NCBI GenBank assembly: GCA_002685255.1
Contig: NYWU01000001.1
Span: forward strand, 62,001-126,000
DNA from: Idiomarinaceae bacterium
GTDB taxonomy: Bacteria > Pseudomonadota > Gammaproteobacteria > Enterobacterales > Alteromonadaceae
Length of the DNA: 64,000 nt
Direction: 5' to 3'
The position numbers were made by a program, and so were the translations under genes. The notes beneath the pieces are model-generated. The model was not told the origin of the DNA. It was given only the letters and a program-made list of their open reading frames with translations, and did no database searches. Position 1 is the first letter of the stretch. Each line of letters begins with the position of its first letter. Of the stretch, positions 19,145 through 29,771 are shown in pieces.

Positions 19145-19671
19145 GATTTCTCCGTTACCAACACTTGTCGCACACGTACTTTGCCGGGCTCGTCTAACCG
19201 CGCTAAATCGAGCGTCGTCACTTGCAGTTGATAAGTTTGTTCGAGCGCATATAACCAACTCATCGCTTGTTGATACGAGGTTTCATCGACACTGACAATG
19301 AGTCCATTGTTTTGCGGCTGCATCCGTGCAATTTGGATCTTATTGCTGGCAGCCGCTTCGTTGACGCGCTGCGACAACGACCCACTGACCTCGGATTGTG
19401 CTTGGGTTGCAGACAATGACTGATAGCGTGCAACTTGTTCACGCAGCCAGAGTAACTGTTGCTGCTGCCCCTCTAAGCGCCGTTCTGCTAATTGCTGGGC
19501 GTTATAGGTGGGTTGCCACACCGCAAAGTAGATAATGGCCACGATAATCACCGCACCGAGCCCTTTTACGAGGTTTTGCTCACGTACCGCAAGTTGCGCC
19601 CAGCGCTGTTGCGCACTTTGTACTACGGGCGTTTGCGCGATTTTTTGTAGTAATGGTGTAAGACGACTCAT
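19141..19671 (-). CDS. gspM: Type II secretion inner-membrane platform protein M
   Basis: 176 residues: a short cytoplasmic stretch, one membrane helix (GLGAVIIVAIIYFAVW) and a periplasmic ferredoxin-like domain. GspM binds GspL and helps anchor the assembly platform. It overlaps gspL by 4 nt at the start and gspN by 4 nt at the end, so translation of the three is coupled. Confidence 0.93.
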   Translation of the reverse strand: MSRLTPLLQKIAQTPVVQSAQQRWAQLAVREQNLVKGLGAVIIVAIIYFAVWQPTYNAQQLAERRLEGQQQQLLWLREQVARYQSLSATQAQSEVSGSLSQRVNEAAASNKIQIARMQPQNNGLIVSVDETSYQQAMSWLYALEQTYQLQVTTLDLARLDEPGKVRVRQVLVTEKS

Positions 19672-20885
19672 GAACGACCTCCTTGATAGGCGATAGTTAA
19701 GGTGCCAGCAACACCATCACCACGGTTATTCAGTGCGCCCTGTTGTACCTCAAAACCGAGTTGCTGTGCTTGGTTCTGGAAGGCTTCAAATTGTGAGAAA
19801 TTCTGTGCCACAGCTTGCATTCGCAACGCACCATCTTGATAACGCAATAACTCGAGGCTTAGTTGTGGTTGTTGCTGAAACGCCGGCGCCAGCTGGTCCA
19901 GCATTGCCAATGCCGATGGCATGGCTTGATCATCGATACCTAAGGATTGTAATTGCTGACGCATCTGCGCGCGTAGATTAACGATGCGTGTTTGATTCGG
20001 AAACGTCTCTTTGTACAACGCTTCTGCTTGCTGTTGCAGCTGCTCTGCTTGGTGATTTAAATAGGCTGTTTTGACCCAGCTACTCGCCAGCGTCACTGCC
20101 AGAGCGATACCTGCCGCCCACGCCAGCGGCTGCCAACGTATTTCAAGGGTTCGTTTGGCTCGCTTGGGTGCATACCGTTGACCGCGAATATCAAGACTGA
20201 CCCGCTGGTTGGCAAACGCCACCATCGGCAGCTCACTGTTGGCAAACTCGAGCGCTAACGTGCTGTCGTTGAGCGCAATGTCAGAATAAGCGACCACTTG
20301 ATTGGTTTGTGGGTACTCACTCTGTTTTAATCCGACCACGGCGTCCGCCAATGTTTGCTCAACGGCTAAGCCATCCCATCGCGCCATACGAATGAGCACG
20401 TCGTCAGCGATTTGCACACCTGTCCACTGTTGTTCGCTCTCTGGTTCTGGCAGCATCAGGTAGTCAACTGCCCACTCATCGGCTTCAATATGCGCGGCAG
20501 CCATCCATTGCTGCCACTGCTGCATTTCACTATGACGGACAACCGCTACAGGGATTTGACCTTCTTTAATGCCATTTTCCGCCCAAGCAAAATGCAGGCT
20601 ATCAATGTCATCTGCTAGTTCATCTTCCAGCGCGTAAGGGATTAGCTTATCCAAGTGGCGTTTGCCACTGTTAGGAATAGTGACTTTACGCATCGAGATC
20701 GCTTGCCCCGGACACAACAGCGTCACCTGACAGCGCTTTGCCTGCTCGGTAAGCTGCGTCAGCTCAGCTGGATCATTGAGCTCACCACTAGCAATCACTT
20801 CGGCACCTGAGGGCTGCCAAATCAGCCAGCTTATTCTTGGCTCGGCATCGGAGGCCGGTAACCTGATGAGTAAGCGTTCTTGCAT
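19668..20885 (-). CDS. gspL: Type II secretion assembly protein L
   Basis: 405 residues. A cytoplasmic actin-like domain (about 1-240, including the typical LIPYALEDELADDID segment) recruits the GspE ATPase. One membrane helix near residue 255 (LAWAAGIALAVTLASS) leads to a periplasmic domain that pairs with GspM. The ATG at 20885 is chosen because it has a good ribosome site (GGAGAAG) and lies right behind the gspK stop; an ATG 11 codons upstream would lie in gspK. Confidence 0.95.
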   Translation of the reverse strand: MQERLLIRLPASDAEPRISWLIWQPSGAEVIASGELNDPAELTQLTEQAKRCQVTLLCPGQAISMRKVTIPNSGKRHLDKLIPYALEDELADDIDSLHFAWAENGIKEGQIPVAVVRHSEMQQWQQWMAAAHIEADEWAVDYLMLPEPESEQQWTGVQIADDVLIRMARWDGLAVEQTLADAVVGLKQSEYPQTNQVVAYSDIALNDSTLALEFANSELPMVAFANQRVSLDIRGQRYAPKRAKRTLEIRWQPLAWAAGIALAVTLASSWVKTAYLNHQAEQLQQQAEALYKETFPNQTRIVNLRAQMRQQLQSLGIDDQAMPSALAMLDQLAPAFQQQPQLSLELLRYQDGALRMQAVAQNFSQFEAFQNQAQQLGFEVQQGALNNRGDGVAGTLTIAYQGGRS

Positions 20886-20886
20886 A

Positions 20887-21855
20887 TCAATCTTCTCCCA
20901 TGGCTCGGTACACAACACGTGCTTGACCTGATGTCACGCGGAGTACTGAGCGAGCGGTGGTCTCTAACGACCCCCATTGTATATAGGCTTGTAGTAAAAA
21001 ATACTCACTGCTAACAGCGAGTTCATCAAGTGCGCCGGTTTCACCGTCCTGCGCACCTGTTAGTAAACTATCTTGCAGCAATTCTTCGCGGCTTTCATAG
21101 CCCGCTTCAGGACGTGCTTGGATCAATTGTTTGGCACCATCCAAGGTTAGCTTACCTTGAGTCACCGCCACCAGCAAAACGGCACGCTCTTCGTCCAGTG
21201 TGTTGACGTTAATACGCAGCTCTGCGTTACCTGGAATGGCGCACACGTACGGTTTAATACGTTGCACAACTTTCGCCGTAAACCCTTTAATCATTCGCAA
21301 TTCACTGACATCAAATAACAACCCATTTGCGGTTTGATAGGGGTGCGGTAGCGCTTCGTAATCGGGATCTTCGGCACCACTTTGCGACAGTTCACTGTCG
21401 CTGTCGAGCCAGTCGGTCAGTGCGCCTGCCAAACTCTCGGCTTGGAAGGCATCAAGCTCTAGGCTCACGAGTAGTTGTTGAAACTGCTTGCGGCGTTTTT
21501 CAAGGCTGAGGCCTTGCTGCTCAGTGCCAGCTAAACTGTTGAGGTTGAAACAACTACGCAAATCCTTTACTTGCGCAGCTATCTGTCCGCCTTCCACCGG
21601 GAACGGCCCGGCGCGTTGTGCCCAGTTCTGATTGGCATGAACGATGCCGTCATTTCGTTCGATTTCTTGTTGCAGCACTTCTTTAAGTACGGCTTCGCCA
21701 CTTAACCACATCCAGTAACTCTGTTCTGATTGCTCAAAACTGGCAGTCCGTGTGACTTGACGTTGCAATTGAGTGCCTAAATTAGTCGCGATGACAGCGA
21801 TGATAGCCATGACCAATAGCACGGTTATCAGGGCAACACCTTGCTGTTTACGCAT
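20887..21855 (-). CDS. gspK: Type II secretion minor pseudopilin K
   Basis: 322 residues, the largest pseudopilin, expected at the pseudopilus tip with GspI and GspJ. After a short leader (MRKQQG) comes the hydrophobic helix VALITVLLVMAIIA. The usual Glu at position +5 is Thr here, normal for GspK. The large globular domain includes a helical insertion with CFNLNSL and TDWLDSD motifs. The start at 21855 is set by the prepilin leader and lies inside the gspJ coding end. Confidence 0.95.
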   Translation of the reverse strand: MRKQQGVALITVLLVMAIIAVIATNLGTQLQRQVTRTASFEQSEQSYWMWLSGEAVLKEVLQQEIERNDGIVHANQNWAQRAGPFPVEGGQIAAQVKDLRSCFNLNSLAGTEQQGLSLEKRRKQFQQLLVSLELDAFQAESLAGALTDWLDSDSELSQSGAEDPDYEALPHPYQTANGLLFDVSELRMIKGFTAKVVQRIKPYVCAIPGNAELRINVNTLDEERAVLLVAVTQGKLTLDGAKQLIQARPEAGYESREELLQDSLLTGAQDGETGALDELAVSSEYFLLQAYIQWGSLETTARSVLRVTSGQARVVYRAMGED

Positions 21856-22516
21856 TGTTGTCGTCCTCTTTCTTAACCGTTTGTGCAGGCTCAACGCCGG
21901 TTAAAAATCGCCGTCTAATTTCGCCGTAATCCTCGCTGTCTATAGTCAGTTCAATGGCAGCGGGGAAATCATCCGGTGTTTCCCAGCTATTGCGCCAGCC
22001 TGCTTCAATGCCTTGGTTCGACTGAGACTGTTGAGACGAGCGATAAAAGCGTACTTGAAAGGACTTTACGCCCGCTAACAGATCTTGCACTACCGGCTCA
22101 CCACTGCGATCGTTCACATACGGGTAGGTCATGCGCTGTAAAACATTATCTTGCACGCGATAGACCACCGGCTGAAGTTCACTGCGTGGCAACATTAAGC
22201 CAGGGTTATCGTAGCCGCTGCGCACAAATCCTAACACGCCACTTTGTGATTCAATCATGCGTTCGTCATTAGTAATCAGTTGTTGTGCGACTTCTAAACC
22301 ATCAGGGCGCGTTGGCTTTGGCACCGCTTGGCGCATGTCTTGTTGGATAAGCAGCCAAGTAAATTGCAGTTGCTCGATACGCTCGGAGGATTCTTCTGAT
22401 AAGCTTTTGGTACGCGACATTTGGTCAAGCACCGTGTAGCTCGCAAGCCCTACCAAAGTAAAAATAACCATGGTGACCATGATCTCAACCAAGGTAAAAC
22501 CACGTTCAGAGCGCAT
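21848..22516 (-). CDS. gspJ: Type II secretion minor pseudopilin J
   Basis: 222 residues. The type III leader MRSERG-FTLVE has the processing Gly and Glu at +5, followed by the hydrophobic helix. GspJ forms the tip complex with GspI and GspK. The open frame extends 31 codons upstream, but the leader fixes the ATG at 22516, 11 nt inside gspI. Confidence 0.94.
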   Translation of the reverse strand: MRSERGFTLVEIMVTMVIFTLVGLASYTVLDQMSRTKSLSEESSERIEQLQFTWLLIQQDMRQAVPKPTRPDGLEVAQQLITNDERMIESQSGVLGFVRSGYDNPGLMLPRSELQPVVYRVQDNVLQRMTYPYVNDRSGEPVVQDLLAGVKSFQVRFYRSSQQSQSNQGIEAGWRNSWETPDDFPAAIELTIDSEDYGEIRRRFLTGVEPAQTVKKEDDNNA

Positions 22517-22907
22517 TATTGCCTCCGTCGGTATCGGATGATTGAGGTTTACGAATATATTGTGTGAGTCGCGCCCATTGGTAATCCTGCTCCCCCTGTG
22601 TGACTTCAATAGTCACCGCCACCACATTGGGTGTGACCGTTTCTACCACTTGTTGTTGCCACTGCCATTCAACGCCGCCTTGTCGTTCACTCCCACGCTG
22701 ATTATCTTTAATCGGCCAGGTGTTTGCCAGATTCAAATCGGTCAGTCGGTTAGCCGCTACGTACTGGGCGAAGGTACGTTGTTGGATGGTGCTTAAACTA
22801 TTAAGGTGACCACTGGCAGCCGACACCGCTGCCAGTGCCGCCATCGCAAAGATGGCGATGGCAACCATGACCTCGATTAATGTAAAACCACGATTATTGC
22901 GTTTCAT
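22506..22907 (-). CDS. gspI: Type II secretion minor pseudopilin I
   Basis: 133 residues with leader MKRNNRG-FTLIEVMVAIAIFAMAALA: cleavage Gly, Glu +5, long hydrophobic helix. It begins the tip complex. The ATG at 22907 is preceded by an in-frame GTG, and the ATG is preferred. It overlaps gspH by 14 nt and gspJ by 11 nt. Confidence 0.94.
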   Translation of the reverse strand: MKRNNRGFTLIEVMVAIAIFAMAALAAVSAASGHLNSLSTIQQRTFAQYVAANRLTDLNLANTWPIKDNQRGSERQGGVEWQWQQQVVETVTPNVVAVTIEVTQGEQDYQWARLTQYIRKPQSSDTDGGNNAL

Positions 22908-23472
22908 CACTGTCGGCTATGCGAGTGGTCCAAGCGCTATCAGCAATTAGCCAATAACTCGGTTCGGCATTAAAGGGTGCGGCAAATTGAATCGAAAACT
23001 GTGTCAGCTCGCCGGTTGGCAGGATCAGTAGCTGCGGCACCACCTGCTCTTCGTCTTGATTATCGTCAGACGGCGAAAACAGGGTGTTTTCTAACTGTTT
23101 TTCTTGCGCGATAAAGGGTGGCTCATCAATGCGCCATTCCAGTGTGAGGTTATCTTGGTAATCCTGAGCGGCTAAGCCCTTTTCACTGACCGCTTGCCAA
23201 CCCCAACCTTCTTGCGTTTGTTGCCACCTTAAAAACTCATACCCCTCGGTTTTAAGTAACAACCCGAGCGGACGTTGCTCTATCATGGCGCGCTCGCGTG
23301 CCCACTGGAGCTGGGCTTTCAGTGTCGCAGCAGCGGTTTGTGGCGTGGTTTCATCGCGGGTCATGCTTGGCACCGTAAATACCACCGATGCAGCAATCAA
23401 TCCCACGATCGCCATCACCACTAGAATTTCAACAAGGGTAAACCCTGATGGCTTGCACGCCGATGAGCGCAT
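22894..23472 (-). CDS. gspH: Type II secretion minor pseudopilin H
   Basis: 192 residues. Leader MRSSACKPSG-FTLVEILVVMAIVGLIAASVVF with cleavage Gly and Glu +5. A GspH/FimT-like beta-rich domain follows (KAQLQWARERAMIEQRPLGLLL). It connects the tip complex to the major pseudopilin. The gene starts 3 nt after the gspG stop. Confidence 0.93.
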   Translation of the reverse strand: MRSSACKPSGFTLVEILVVMAIVGLIAASVVFTVPSMTRDETTPQTAAATLKAQLQWARERAMIEQRPLGLLLKTEGYEFLRWQQTQEGWGWQAVSEKGLAAQDYQDNLTLEWRIDEPPFIAQEKQLENTLFSPSDDNQDEEQVVPQLLILPTGELTQFSIQFAAPFNAEPSYWLIADSAWTTRIADSDETQ

Positions 23473-23475
23473 TTC

Positions 23476-23913
23476 TTAGTTAGATTCGTTGTCTTGTCCG
23501 ATCATCCAGTTACCAAAATCATCATCAGTGCCTGGCTGTTGATCGGGACCGGGTGAGAAAATATCGATATCGTCGTACTCACCTGGATTAAGTAACATAT
23601 AGTCGTTGCCATATGGGTCTTGCGGCAAACGTTGAATATAGCCGCCATTGCGGTAGTTGCGAGGCTGCGGATCAACGTTCGGACGCTCAACCAAGGCTTC
23701 AAGACCTTGCTCCGTGGTTGGGAACATGCCGTTATCTAAGTGATATTGTGCTAGCGCGTTCTCAAGCGAGACTAAGTCGGCTGTCACTTTCTGTTTATTC
23801 GCCTGCTCTTGGCTGCCCAACACATTGGGGAGAATCATGGTAGCGAGAATACCGATGATGGCGATCACCACCATAATTTCGACCAATGAAAAACCTTGAT
23901 TTTTACGCATCAT
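23476..23913 (-). CDS. gspG: Type II secretion major pseudopilin G
   Basis: 145 residues. The leader ends in KNQG-FSLVEIMVVIAIIGILATMILP. The typical GspG segments KQKVTADLVSLENALAQY, YHLDNGMFPTTEQGLEAL and the calcium-site region near DIFSPGPDQQPGTDDD are present. It polymerises into the pseudopilus that pushes substrates through the secretin. Two adjacent ATGs (23913 and 23910) are both possible starts. Confidence 0.97.
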   Translation of the reverse strand: MMRKNQGFSLVEIMVVIAIIGILATMILPNVLGSQEQANKQKVTADLVSLENALAQYHLDNGMFPTTEQGLEALVERPNVDPQPRNYRNGGYIQRLPQDPYGNDYMLLNPGEYDDIDIFSPGPDQQPGTDDDFGNWMIGQDNESN

Positions 23914-23915
23914 AT

Positions 23916-25142
23916 TTAAAACCCTATACTCTGGTTCAACTGCAAAATTGGCTGAATAATTGACAATACAATAAAGAATACAATCCCGGCCATCGAAACG
24001 ATAAGTACCGGCTCAAAGACTTTGAGTGATATTTGCACCAATGATTCAAATTCTCTGTCTTGGTTATCTGCGGTGCGTCGCAACATTTGCTGCAACTCAC
24101 CGGATTTCTCACCTGCGGCAATCATGTGGAGCATCATTGGTGGAAACAACCCCGTTTCCTGCAATGCCGCACGCAATGATGCGCCCTCACGTACCCGCGT
24201 CGCCGCTTCGTCCACGGCTTCCCTGATCGCACGGTTACCAATCACCGTGGCGGTGATTTTAAGCCCATCGAGTAACGGCACTGCCGATGAGGTCAGTATA
24301 CTCAAGGTGCGCGCAAAACGCGCCGTACTGACGCCGCGAATCACTCGACCTAATAAAGGGAGTTTTAACAAACGCCGGTGGTATTTGAGTTCGTGCTCGG
24401 GCTTCTTTAACCATTGTTTAAACGCCAGCACCAACACCACAATACCGGCTAAGATAAACAAGCCCCAGTTCTGTAGAAACTCCGATAACCCAATCATAAA
24501 TTGGGTGGTGGGTGGTAAGGTTTGCCCGAGCGTCGAAAAGTTGTGCACGATTTGCGGCACAATAGACACTAGCAGAAATATCACAATACTGATTGCTACC
24601 AATGTCAGCATTACTGGATATACCAACGCCTGCGTGAGCTGGCTCTTCATATGCTGGCGTTGCTCAGTATAGTCGGCTAACTCATCCAGAACTTGGTCCA
24701 AGTGACCTGACTTTTCACCCGCGGCAACCATCGCTGTGTAGAGCGAATCGAACACGCCGGGATATTCGGCCATCGCCTCCGCCAGACCATAGCCTTCTAC
24801 CACTTTACTGCGTACTGCCATGAGTAGCTGTTTCATGCGTGGCTTTTCACTTTGGTCTGCTACAGCGAGTAAACATTGCTCAATGGGTAGAGCCGAGTTG
24901 ACCAAGGTGGATAACTGACGCGTAATCAGCGCTAAATCTTGCGCTTTAACGCGGCGTACACGACGCCAACGGCTGTGCTGTTGGCCTTTTTTCTGTTCTT
25001 GCTCAGCAGCAGGCATAACATCCATGGGGATAAGCCCTTGGTCGCGCAATTGCTGACGCACCTGACGGATGGTGTCTGCTTCGATGATACCTTTTTTCTT
25101 ACGCCCATCTGCCGCCAGCGCATGATACTCAAAAGCCGCCAC
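23916..25142 (-). CDS. gspF: Type II secretion inner-membrane protein F
   Basis: 408 residues, the usual size. It is a polytopic inner-membrane platform protein with two repeated GspF cytoplasmic domains (each containing a TRQL(S/A)TL-like or RTLSILTSSAVPLLDGL helix bundle and AAGEKSG(H/E)L) and three membrane helices. The start is a GTG at 25142 with a GAGGAG ribosome site 6 nt upstream, 3 nt after the gspE stop. Confidence 0.97.
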   Translation of the reverse strand: MAAFEYHALAADGRKKKGIIEADTIRQVRQQLRDQGLIPMDVMPAAEQEQKKGQQHSRWRRVRRVKAQDLALITRQLSTLVNSALPIEQCLLAVADQSEKPRMKQLLMAVRSKVVEGYGLAEAMAEYPGVFDSLYTAMVAAGEKSGHLDQVLDELADYTEQRQHMKSQLTQALVYPVMLTLVAISIVIFLLVSIVPQIVHNFSTLGQTLPPTTQFMIGLSEFLQNWGLFILAGIVVLVLAFKQWLKKPEHELKYHRRLLKLPLLGRVIRGVSTARFARTLSILTSSAVPLLDGLKITATVIGNRAIREAVDEAATRVREGASLRAALQETGLFPPMMLHMIAAGEKSGELQQMLRRTADNQDREFESLVQISLKVFEPVLIVSMAGIVFFIVLSIIQPILQLNQSIGF

Positions 25143-25145
25143 AGA

Positions 25146-26627
25146 TTACTCCTCGCGCGTTACGCGCAAAACTTCCTCAAGGGTGGTTACGCCATGACGT
25201 ACTTTCGCCAAACCATCGCTGCGAATGCTCGGGGTATGCTTACGCACGTAGCGTTCAATAGATTGCTCACCGTGGCCGTTATGAATGAGCTCACGTACGT
25301 GCTCATCCACTTCGATGAGTTCATGTATGCCCGTACGGCCACGATAACCGGTCTGATTACACTTTTCGCAACCTTGTGCACGGTAAATCGTCAACGCTGA
25401 ATCAGTCACACCGAGTAACGCGCGCTCTTTTTCGTCGGCCTGATGCGGCTGCTTACAGTCTGGGCACAAGGTCCTTACTAAGCGCTGTGACAACACGGCG
25501 AGTAGGCTTGAGGACAACAAGAATGGCTCTACGCCCATATCTTCCAAGCGGGTTATCGCACCCGCTGCGGTATTGGTATGCAACGTCGACAAAACCAAGT
25601 GACCGGTTAATGATGCCTGTACAGCAATTTGTGCGGTTTCGATATCGCGGATCTCACCGACCATAACGACATCAGGGTCCTGACGCAAAATCGCACGTAG
25701 GCCCCGCGCAAAGGTCATATCAACGCGCGGGTTAACCTGCGTCTGCCCGATACCATCAATTGCGTATTCTATCGGGTCTTCGACCGTCAAAATGTTGCGA
25801 TCTTTCGAGTTAATCTCGGTCAATCCGGCATAGAGCGTGGTCGACTTACCCGAACCGGTAGGACCGGTAACCAAGATAATACCGTGAGGTTTGTGGATTA
25901 GCTCGGCGAATACTTCGCGGTTGGCTTCTGTCATACCGAGTTGCTCGAGATTAAGACGGGCATTGTTTTTATCTAACAAACGCAGTACCACGCGTTCACC
26001 ATGATTCGATGGCATGGTCGAAACCCGCACATCGACGGCGCGTCCGGCAATCAGTAAAGAGATACGTCCATCTTGCGGCACGCGCTTTTCGGCAATATCC
26101 AGCTGCGCCATAACTTTAATACGCGAAACCAACAATGAAGACAGCTTGCGATTAGGTGTCAGCACCTCACGCAGAACGCCGTCGATACGAAAGCGAATGG
26201 TTAATTGCTTCTCGTAGGTTTCAATGTGAATATCTGACGCACCTTCTTTAATCGCCTCACTCAACATCGCGTTGATCAGTTTGATAATAGGCGCGTCGTC
26301 TTCACTTTCTAATAAGTCTTCGGTTTGCGGCAGCTCATCGGCTAGTGAAAACAAATCGGACTCATTGCCGATATCTTCCATCAGTTGTTTCGCCTCAGAT
26401 GAGTCGCGCTGGTAGGCTTGGGTCAGCAAGCGCTCAAAAGCTTCGGTATCGTGCCGTTGCAAGGTAAATACCTCACCTAAACGGCGCCGTACCTCAAGTA
26501 ATGTCTCTGCTGACGCGCCGTCGCGATGATGCACGACGGGCGGCTCGCCATCTTCCACCACAACTCCAAAGCGCTTAGCAAAGCTGAAAGGTAAGCGCTT
26601 TGTGGCAATATTGCTGGCATCAGTCAT
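25146..26627 (-). CDS. gspE: Type II secretion ATPase E
   Basis: 493 residues. The hexameric cytoplasmic motor of the system. Present are Walker A ([12 protein letters not shown]), Asp box ([14 protein letters not shown]), Walker B region ([15 protein letters not shown]), His box ([12 protein letters not shown]) and the four-cysteine zinc module (CPDC and CEKC about 30 residues apart). The N-terminal domain (about 1-100) should bind GspL. It starts 8 nt inside the end of gspD. Confidence 0.97.
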   Translation of the reverse strand: MTDASNIATKRLPFSFAKRFGVVVEDGEPPVVHHRDGASAETLLEVRRRLGEVFTLQRHDTEAFERLLTQAYQRDSSEAKQLMEDIGNESDLFSLADELPQTEDLLESEDDAPIIKLINAMLSEAIKEGASDIHIETYEKQLTIRFRIDGVLREVLTPNRKLSSLLVSRIKVMAQLDIAEKRVPQDGRISLLIAGRAVDVRVSTMPSNHGERVVLRLLDKNNARLNLEQLGMTEANREVFAELIHKPHGIILVTGPTGSGKSTTLYAGLTEINSKDRNILTVEDPIEYAIDGIGQTQVNPRVDMTFARGLRAILRQDPDVVMVGEIRDIETAQIAVQASLTGHLVLSTLHTNTAAGAITRLEDMGVEPFLLSSSLLAVLSQRLVRTLCPDCKQPHQADEKERALLGVTDSALTIYRAQGCEKCNQTGYRGRTGIHELIEVDEHVRELIHNGHGEQSIERYVRKHTPSIRSDGLAKVRHGVTTLEEVLRVTREE

Positions 26628-28707
26628 CTTGTTGCTCTTTTAACTCTTGTTTAATCGCGCCCTTTTCGTTGAGGTACTCCTCAAAGCTCGGCGGCAAGGT
26701 TAAATCGCTGTTCCAGTCGTTCATCACCGGCGTTTCTTTATCCGGCATCAGCGCAACCCCCCGTGAGCGGCGATCCAACTGGAGTGCACGCATATAGTTG
26801 TACTTCTGCTTGCTGATGTCGGAGAGCTTGCTACCGTCGCGTACAATAGTGGGACGAATAAACACCATCAAATTACGTTTTTGCGTTGACGTCGAGGTCG
26901 AGCTAAATAAGCGACCTAAAAATGGAATATCGCCAAGCAACGGGATCTTAGAGACCGACTCTTGTACGTCCTCATCAATGAGACCACCGAGTACGATAGT
27001 TTCTCCGTCTTCTGCCATCACGGTGGTTTTAAGCTCGCGTTTGTTTACAATCACGTCGACTGAAGTCGCACCACTTAGACTCGACACTTCTTGTTCAATC
27101 ACCATTTGTACCGCGTTGCCTTCGTTGATCTGCGGCGTGACTTTTAGCTTGATACCGATCTCTTGGCGGTCGACGGTTTGGAATGGACTATCGTTATCGT
27201 TGCCTAAGGTCGACCCGGTAATGGTCGGCACTTCCTGACCCACTAAGAAGCTTGCTTCTTCATTGTCGACAGTGACAATGCTGGGTGTCGCCAAGATGTT
27301 TGAGTTGGTGTCTTGCGAAATAGCTTGAACAACAGCGGCCCAATCATCTTTGATGGTGCCGAACATCATGCCGTTAACACTCCCCAAGAGATTAGCAAGT
27401 AAATCGAGATTACCGCGCTCTTCTGGGTTGGTGGTTGTCACGGTTTGACCGTTATCATTAACCGTGGTGACTGATGTGCCTTCACGCGGGCGTGCTTGAT
27501 ATGCCGCTGCGGCTAAACTACCGATAGGCACTTGGTTACCCGTATTGTATTGAACTAAACCACCGTCTTCACTGATCCACTGAATACCAAAGTCGACGTT
27601 ATCGCCTTCGAGTACCTCGACGATGATGGCTTCGACTTGTACTTGCGCACGACGAATATCGAGATCGCGGATGACATTTTCCAGCGCCGACAACATGTCA
27701 GGTTCAGCCGTGATAACGACGGTGTTCGTGGACTCGTGCGCGCTAATACTAATGCTGTTATCAGAGCGGTTACGAATCGAGTTTTGACCTGTTTGTTTCG
27801 CTTCTTCCGCTTTAATCGACTGACTGACGTTTTGTAAAACCTCAACCATCTCTTCTGCGCGCGCATACTTCAGATAGTACACGCGAGTATTGCCCTCAGT
27901 TTTAAGGTCTTGGTCGAGTTGTTTTATCAACTTCACAACCCGCGAACGTGCCCGAGGTTCACCGCTGACAATCACGCTATTACTGCGCTCGTCAGCGACA
28001 ATTTTCGGGATCAATAACGCGGGTGTGCCATCAGCATTGGCTTTTTCGAACAGGTTTTGAGCAATGCCAACGAGTTCGCGTGCCGAAGCGTACTGCAGTT
28101 CGACGATGTCGACATCTTGGTCACCGGCTTTATCAACACGTTCAATAATTTGTACTAAACGTGAGATCGTTTCGGCTCGGCCTGTCATCATAATGACGTT
28201 AGACGGATCATAGCTCACCACCATGCCGCCGCCCGTTTGATCGTTTAGCTGACGTAATAACGGTGCCAACTCACGCACCGAGACGTTTTCTACCGGCACC
28301 ACGCGAGTGATCATGGTGTCGCCCTGTTCCTTTTGGTCACCTGCGACTACTGGTAAAGGCGCGTGTTGAGCGTCTTTATCACGGATAACTTTAATCACGC
28401 CGGAGTCCATTTGCACTGCGGCAAAGCCATAGACTTCTAAGACGTTTAAAAAGAATTGGTAGTACTGTTCTTGATTCATCACGTCGTAGCTACGCACATC
28501 AATGGTGCCACGTACATTGGGATCGATGATGATAGTTTTGCCCAAGTTACGTCCGACAACTTGGATAAACTCGGTGATATCCGTATTTTTAAAACTAGCG
28601 GCGTACTCTTGCGCAATTGACGGCGCGGGCATTGTCATTGATACCGACCCAATAGCGATAGCCAGCGCGCTCAACCATGTTTTTGGACCAAAACGAGTAA
28701 CTGTCAT
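26620..28707 (-). CDS. gspD: Type II secretion outer-membrane secretin D
   Basis: 695 residues. A signal peptide (to about residue 32) precedes N0 ([25 protein letters not shown]), three N1-N3 repeats, and the C-terminal secretin barrel (VPTITGST, gate region, and [10 protein letters not shown]). It forms the 15-fold outer-membrane channel. A C-terminal S-domain-like tail is present, which may bind a pilotin; no pilotin gene is in the window. Confidence 0.97.
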   Translation of the reverse strand: MTVTRFGPKTWLSALAIAIGSVSMTMPAPSIAQEYAASFKNTDITEFIQVVGRNLGKTIIIDPNVRGTIDVRSYDVMNQEQYYQFFLNVLEVYGFAAVQMDSGVIKVIRDKDAQHAPLPVVAGDQKEQGDTMITRVVPVENVSVRELAPLLRQLNDQTGGGMVVSYDPSNVIMMTGRAETISRLVQIIERVDKAGDQDVDIVELQYASARELVGIAQNLFEKANADGTPALLIPKIVADERSNSVIVSGEPRARSRVVKLIKQLDQDLKTEGNTRVYYLKYARAEEMVEVLQNVSQSIKAEEAKQTGQNSIRNRSDNSISISAHESTNTVVITAEPDMLSALENVIRDLDIRRAQVQVEAIIVEVLEGDNVDFGIQWISEDGGLVQYNTGNQVPIGSLAAAAYQARPREGTSVTTVNDNGQTVTTTNPEERGNLDLLANLLGSVNGMMFGTIKDDWAAVVQAISQDTNSNILATPSIVTVDNEEASFLVGQEVPTITGSTLGNDNDSPFQTVDRQEIGIKLKVTPQINEGNAVQMVIEQEVSSLSGATSVDVIVNKRELKTTVMAEDGETIVLGGLIDEDVQESVSKIPLLGDIPFLGRLFSSTSTSTQKRNLMVFIRPTIVRDGSKLSDISKQKYNYMRALQLDRRSRGVALMPDKETPVMNDWNSDLTLPPSFEEYLNEKGAIKQELKEQQDD

Positions 28708-28712
28708 AATTA

Positions 28713-29579
28713 TTATTCCTGCTGGTTAGGAAGCTGCAAACTCAGCTCAATACGCTCGCCATTACGTAGCACCGTCACTGTCGCTTCGGTCGCATCCTGT
28801 AACTGGCTGCTCAGCTCAGAAGCTTGTTGCATATCGGTCAAGTCGTAGCCGTTAATCGCGACGGCTAGGTCACCTTCCTGAAAGCCTGCTTGGTAAAAGA
28901 TATCGGCCTGATTCCCAGGCGAAAGACGGTAGCCTTGCAGACTACCTTGTTCTAAAACGGGTGCGATAGACACATAATCGAGTAACTGACCGGGGTCACG
29001 TTTTACTCGCTGTAACGCATCCGAGGTGTTATTTGCTTGATTAGCTTCGGCTTCACCGCTCTCTACCACCAATGACAGCGCGGGACGATCTTCGCCAATG
29101 TCTTCTAATTGCAGTGTCTCTAAGCGCCCACCGTTATCTAAAATGACACGGTCAGCGAGAATTTGCTCAACGGTGACACGAGTGCGACCAATAGCGTCGC
29201 CAACTATATAAGTCGACTGCTTGCCTGCTTGTTCGATTATAGCGGCCGAGCGCTCCGGTCGTGAACTTGCGGAAACGCCTACGAGACGAACATTTAAAGA
29301 TGTTTTAGGGGCGTTGGCATAATCATTACCCCGCGTCTGCGTGCCCGCCTGCTGACGACCAAAAATCGGTAATTGCTGTAGCTTAGCGAGATCGACACTT
29401 TGGTTATCGCGGTTTTGTGCGCGCACATCAACGCTAGGACGCTGTTGTGTTTCAGGTGAAGGCGTCATAAACCACCAAGTCGCTTGCGCCGCAACAATGA
29501 CAACCCATATCCACAAAAGCACCGTAACTACAGTTACGGAACGGGATATCCACTGATTCGCGTTCTGGGTTGATGGCAT
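28713..29579 (-). CDS. gspC: Type II secretion inner-membrane protein C (with PDZ)
   Basis: 288 residues. One N-terminal membrane helix (about 15-35), a homology-region domain that binds the secretin N0 domain (LPIFGRQQ and RLVGVSAS), and a C-terminal PDZ domain (GYRLSPGNQADIFYQAGFQEGDLAVAINGYDL). It links the inner platform to GspD. An in-frame TTG lies 4 codons upstream; the ATG at 29579 is preferred. It is the first gene of the operon. Confidence 0.95.
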   Translation of the reverse strand: MPSTQNANQWISRSVTVVTVLLWIWVVIVAAQATWWFMTPSPETQQRPSVDVRAQNRDNQSVDLAKLQQLPIFGRQQAGTQTRGNDYANAPKTSLNVRLVGVSASSRPERSAAIIEQAGKQSTYIVGDAIGRTRVTVEQILADRVILDNGGRLETLQLEDIGEDRPALSLVVESGEAEANQANNTSDALQRVKRDPGQLLDYVSIAPVLEQGSLQGYRLSPGNQADIFYQAGFQEGDLAVAINGYDLTDMQQASELSSQLQDATEATVTVLRNGERIELSLQLPNQQE

Positions 29580-29640
29580 TAGGCTTATCAATTTAATTCA
29601 CTTTTATCGTTGTTGTTTTACCGAAGCAATGCGCTACATC

Positions 29641-29669
29641 CGTATAGGAATTTGATACAATATACGCAA
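29641..29669 (-). promoter_or_regulatory. gsp operon promoter candidate
   Basis: Minus-strand TTGCGT (29669-29664), a 17-nt spacer, TATACG (29646-29641), giving a leader of about 55-60 nt to gspC. A second -10-like TATAAT lies further up near 29702-29707 on the same strand. Confidence 0.5.
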
Positions 29670-29771
29670 CTTGATGGCTAGCGCTAGTGTCGCATCGTCG
29701 AATTATACAATTTTGATGTTTTGGCATTGTAGCGTAGGCACGAGTAGTCAACAATCGATTAACACTAATTT

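Noticed and set aside
24022-24672. 216-codon plus-strand frame
   Set aside because: Long, but antisense to gspF with an unusual Ser/Asn/Arg composition and no domain; shadow of a conserved gene.
24939-25400. 153-codon plus-strand frame
   Set aside because: Antisense across the gspF/gspE junction; no domain and no ribosome site.
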